DNA of 64,000 nucleotides from Entamoeba invadens IP1 (taxonomy: Eukaryota; Evosea; Mastigamoebida; Endamoebidae), in assembly GCF_000330505.1 (NCBI RefSeq), contig NW_004191722.1, forward strand, positions 213,449 to 277,448, in the 5' to 3' direction. This document shows positions 62,798-64,000 of the stretch, piece by piece. Positions within the stretch are counted from its first letter, which is position 1; each line of letters begins with the position of its first letter. The translations under genes were made by a program, and so were the position numbers. The notes beneath the pieces were generated by a model. It worked only from the letters and a program-made list of their open reading frames with translations. It was not told where the DNA came from and did not search any database.

Positions 62798-64000
62798 TTC
62801 GATGATGTATAAATAGGGTGCGCAACTGTTGACAAAATATTCTCTGTTTGCCCGTTTTTTAACACAAAAAAATACTTTGCTTTAATTGTTTTATTTTTAC
62901 AACTAATCGTGATCTTCAAAATCTCGGGATCTGAGATTTTATTAAAAAGATCTGCCATAACAACCAAAAAATCAAAGCTAAAAAAATGAACCAAAAAATA
63001 ATATTATTTTTGTAATAATGCATTTTAGTTTTATAAATTACTTTTTTACTTTAAAACGTTAATGCCAAAATTATTTAGCATTTTAATTAAAAATCCAATA
63101 TTTGCGCTTTTTTACCACCACGAATAAATGATATAATTACAATATTTTCAACAATTTCATATGATTGTTATATTCACTTTATATTATGACAACAACAATA
63201 CTTTCCATTATTGTTGACATTTAAAAACAAAAGAAAACAAGCCAAAATTTAAGTAAAAACAGTATTTGGTAAAACAGTACTTGTTAAACTACAACAAAAT
63301 TACAAATTGAGTTAAAAAGACAATTAAATGACATTGTTTCTTACTTTTGTTTTAGAATTTTATATATAGACGTTCTGTTTGATCATTCACATGATATAAA
63401 AAGTTGTTTGACAATTATTTTGCATTTTTCATGATTATTATTATTTTTTAATAAATGTTTTCAATGATATAAATAAACGTTTTATTGTTGAAGTGATAAC
63501 CACATAAACATGTGTCATATTATATTTTATCTACATTATAATACAATGTTATTGATAGCAAATAAACAACACCAAATTTCTTTACTTGATAATAATTATA
63601 AATATCTCTGTAACTTTCTTGTTTTTTTTTTGGCTCATTGATAATTATATACAAATTAATACCCACAAAAACAAAACATCATCAGTTTCTTGTGGCCGTA
63701 AGTTGTTGAAACATACAGAGATTGATGTAACATTTTTATTTACATTTCAACAATCAACCATCTTTGTTTTTATTATTTTTATTTACATATTCAACCTGGT
63801 TTTTTGAAATGAAAACTTATCGTCTTTGTTTTTCAATTTCTTAAATGAATAGAATGTCAAAGTCGTCTTTATATACAATAAAATACAAATCACTCGTATC
63901 ATTTTATTTAAAAATCAATTGTTAATTCATTCTTTTTTATGTCTATCATGTTTATGACAACACAGTTCATATAGCGTTATTAAACAACGTTTTAATGTTT
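62798..64000. other. AT-rich region to the window end, no gene seen
   Basis: 1.2 kb with homopolymer and ATT-rich sequence. Open frames (62740-62994 minus, 63586-63807 plus) lack support. A gene might begin beyond the window. Confidence 0.5.

Overview
The window looks like a piece of an Entamoeba genome, most likely Entamoeba invadens (the reptile encystation model). Evidence seen: very AT-rich intergenic DNA, compact intron-poor genes, short introns that start GTTTGT and end TAG, core promoters of the GTATTTAAAG type close to start codons, a cyst-wall lectin of the Jessie type, a chitin synthase, a very large protein that looks like the pyrophosphate-dependent PEP carboxykinase of Entamoeba, and remains of hAT and Tc1/mariner DNA transposons. 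The species call is inference; the genus is well supported. One 100-N assembly gap lies at 2336-2435.

Layout. 0-8 kb: a secreted protein cut by the window edge, a TtcA-like tRNA thiolase broken by the gap, a HAD phosphatase and the large PEPCK-like gene. 8-15 kb: two unrecognised multi-exon genes for large, probably all-helical proteins. 15-22 kb: an MFS transporter, a neutral-sphingomyelinase-like phosphodiesterase, ribosomal protein uS4 (S9) and an ASNSD1-like asparagine synthetase homologue. 22-25.5 kb: an inverted duplication of a small unknown gene, with 481-bp arms that look identical, a diverged third copy and another unknown gene between the arms. 26-35 kb: SYF1 splicing factor, chitin synthase, a DHHC palmitoyltransferase, a 225-bp MITE, a broken ORF cluster of unusual base composition, and an unknown 297-aa gene. 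35.8-36.0 kb: tRNA-Gly(UCC) and tRNA-Lys(UUU). 36.5-48.7 kb: a transposon-rich block with a 1.4-kb element with 337-bp inverted repeats, a decayed hAT element, a 4.2-kb element with short TIRs, and nested inside it a 1.4-kb mariner remnant whose long TIRs are built from about 15 short repeats. 49-64 kb: a FYVE-type protein with a one-base frame break, a Mei2-like RNA-binding protein, a small unknown protein, the Jessie-type lectin, two TBC RabGAPs, MAK16 and NAD kinase.

Working together: chitin synthase (28.8 kb) and the Jessie-type lectin (55.2 kb) both serve cyst wall assembly (fibre synthesis and fibre coating). The FYVE, two TBC and DHHC proteins are membrane-traffic components. The other recognised genes are housekeeping: splicing, ribosome assembly, translation, NADP supply and tRNA thiolation. 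No operon-like logic is expected; each gene appears to have its own promoter.
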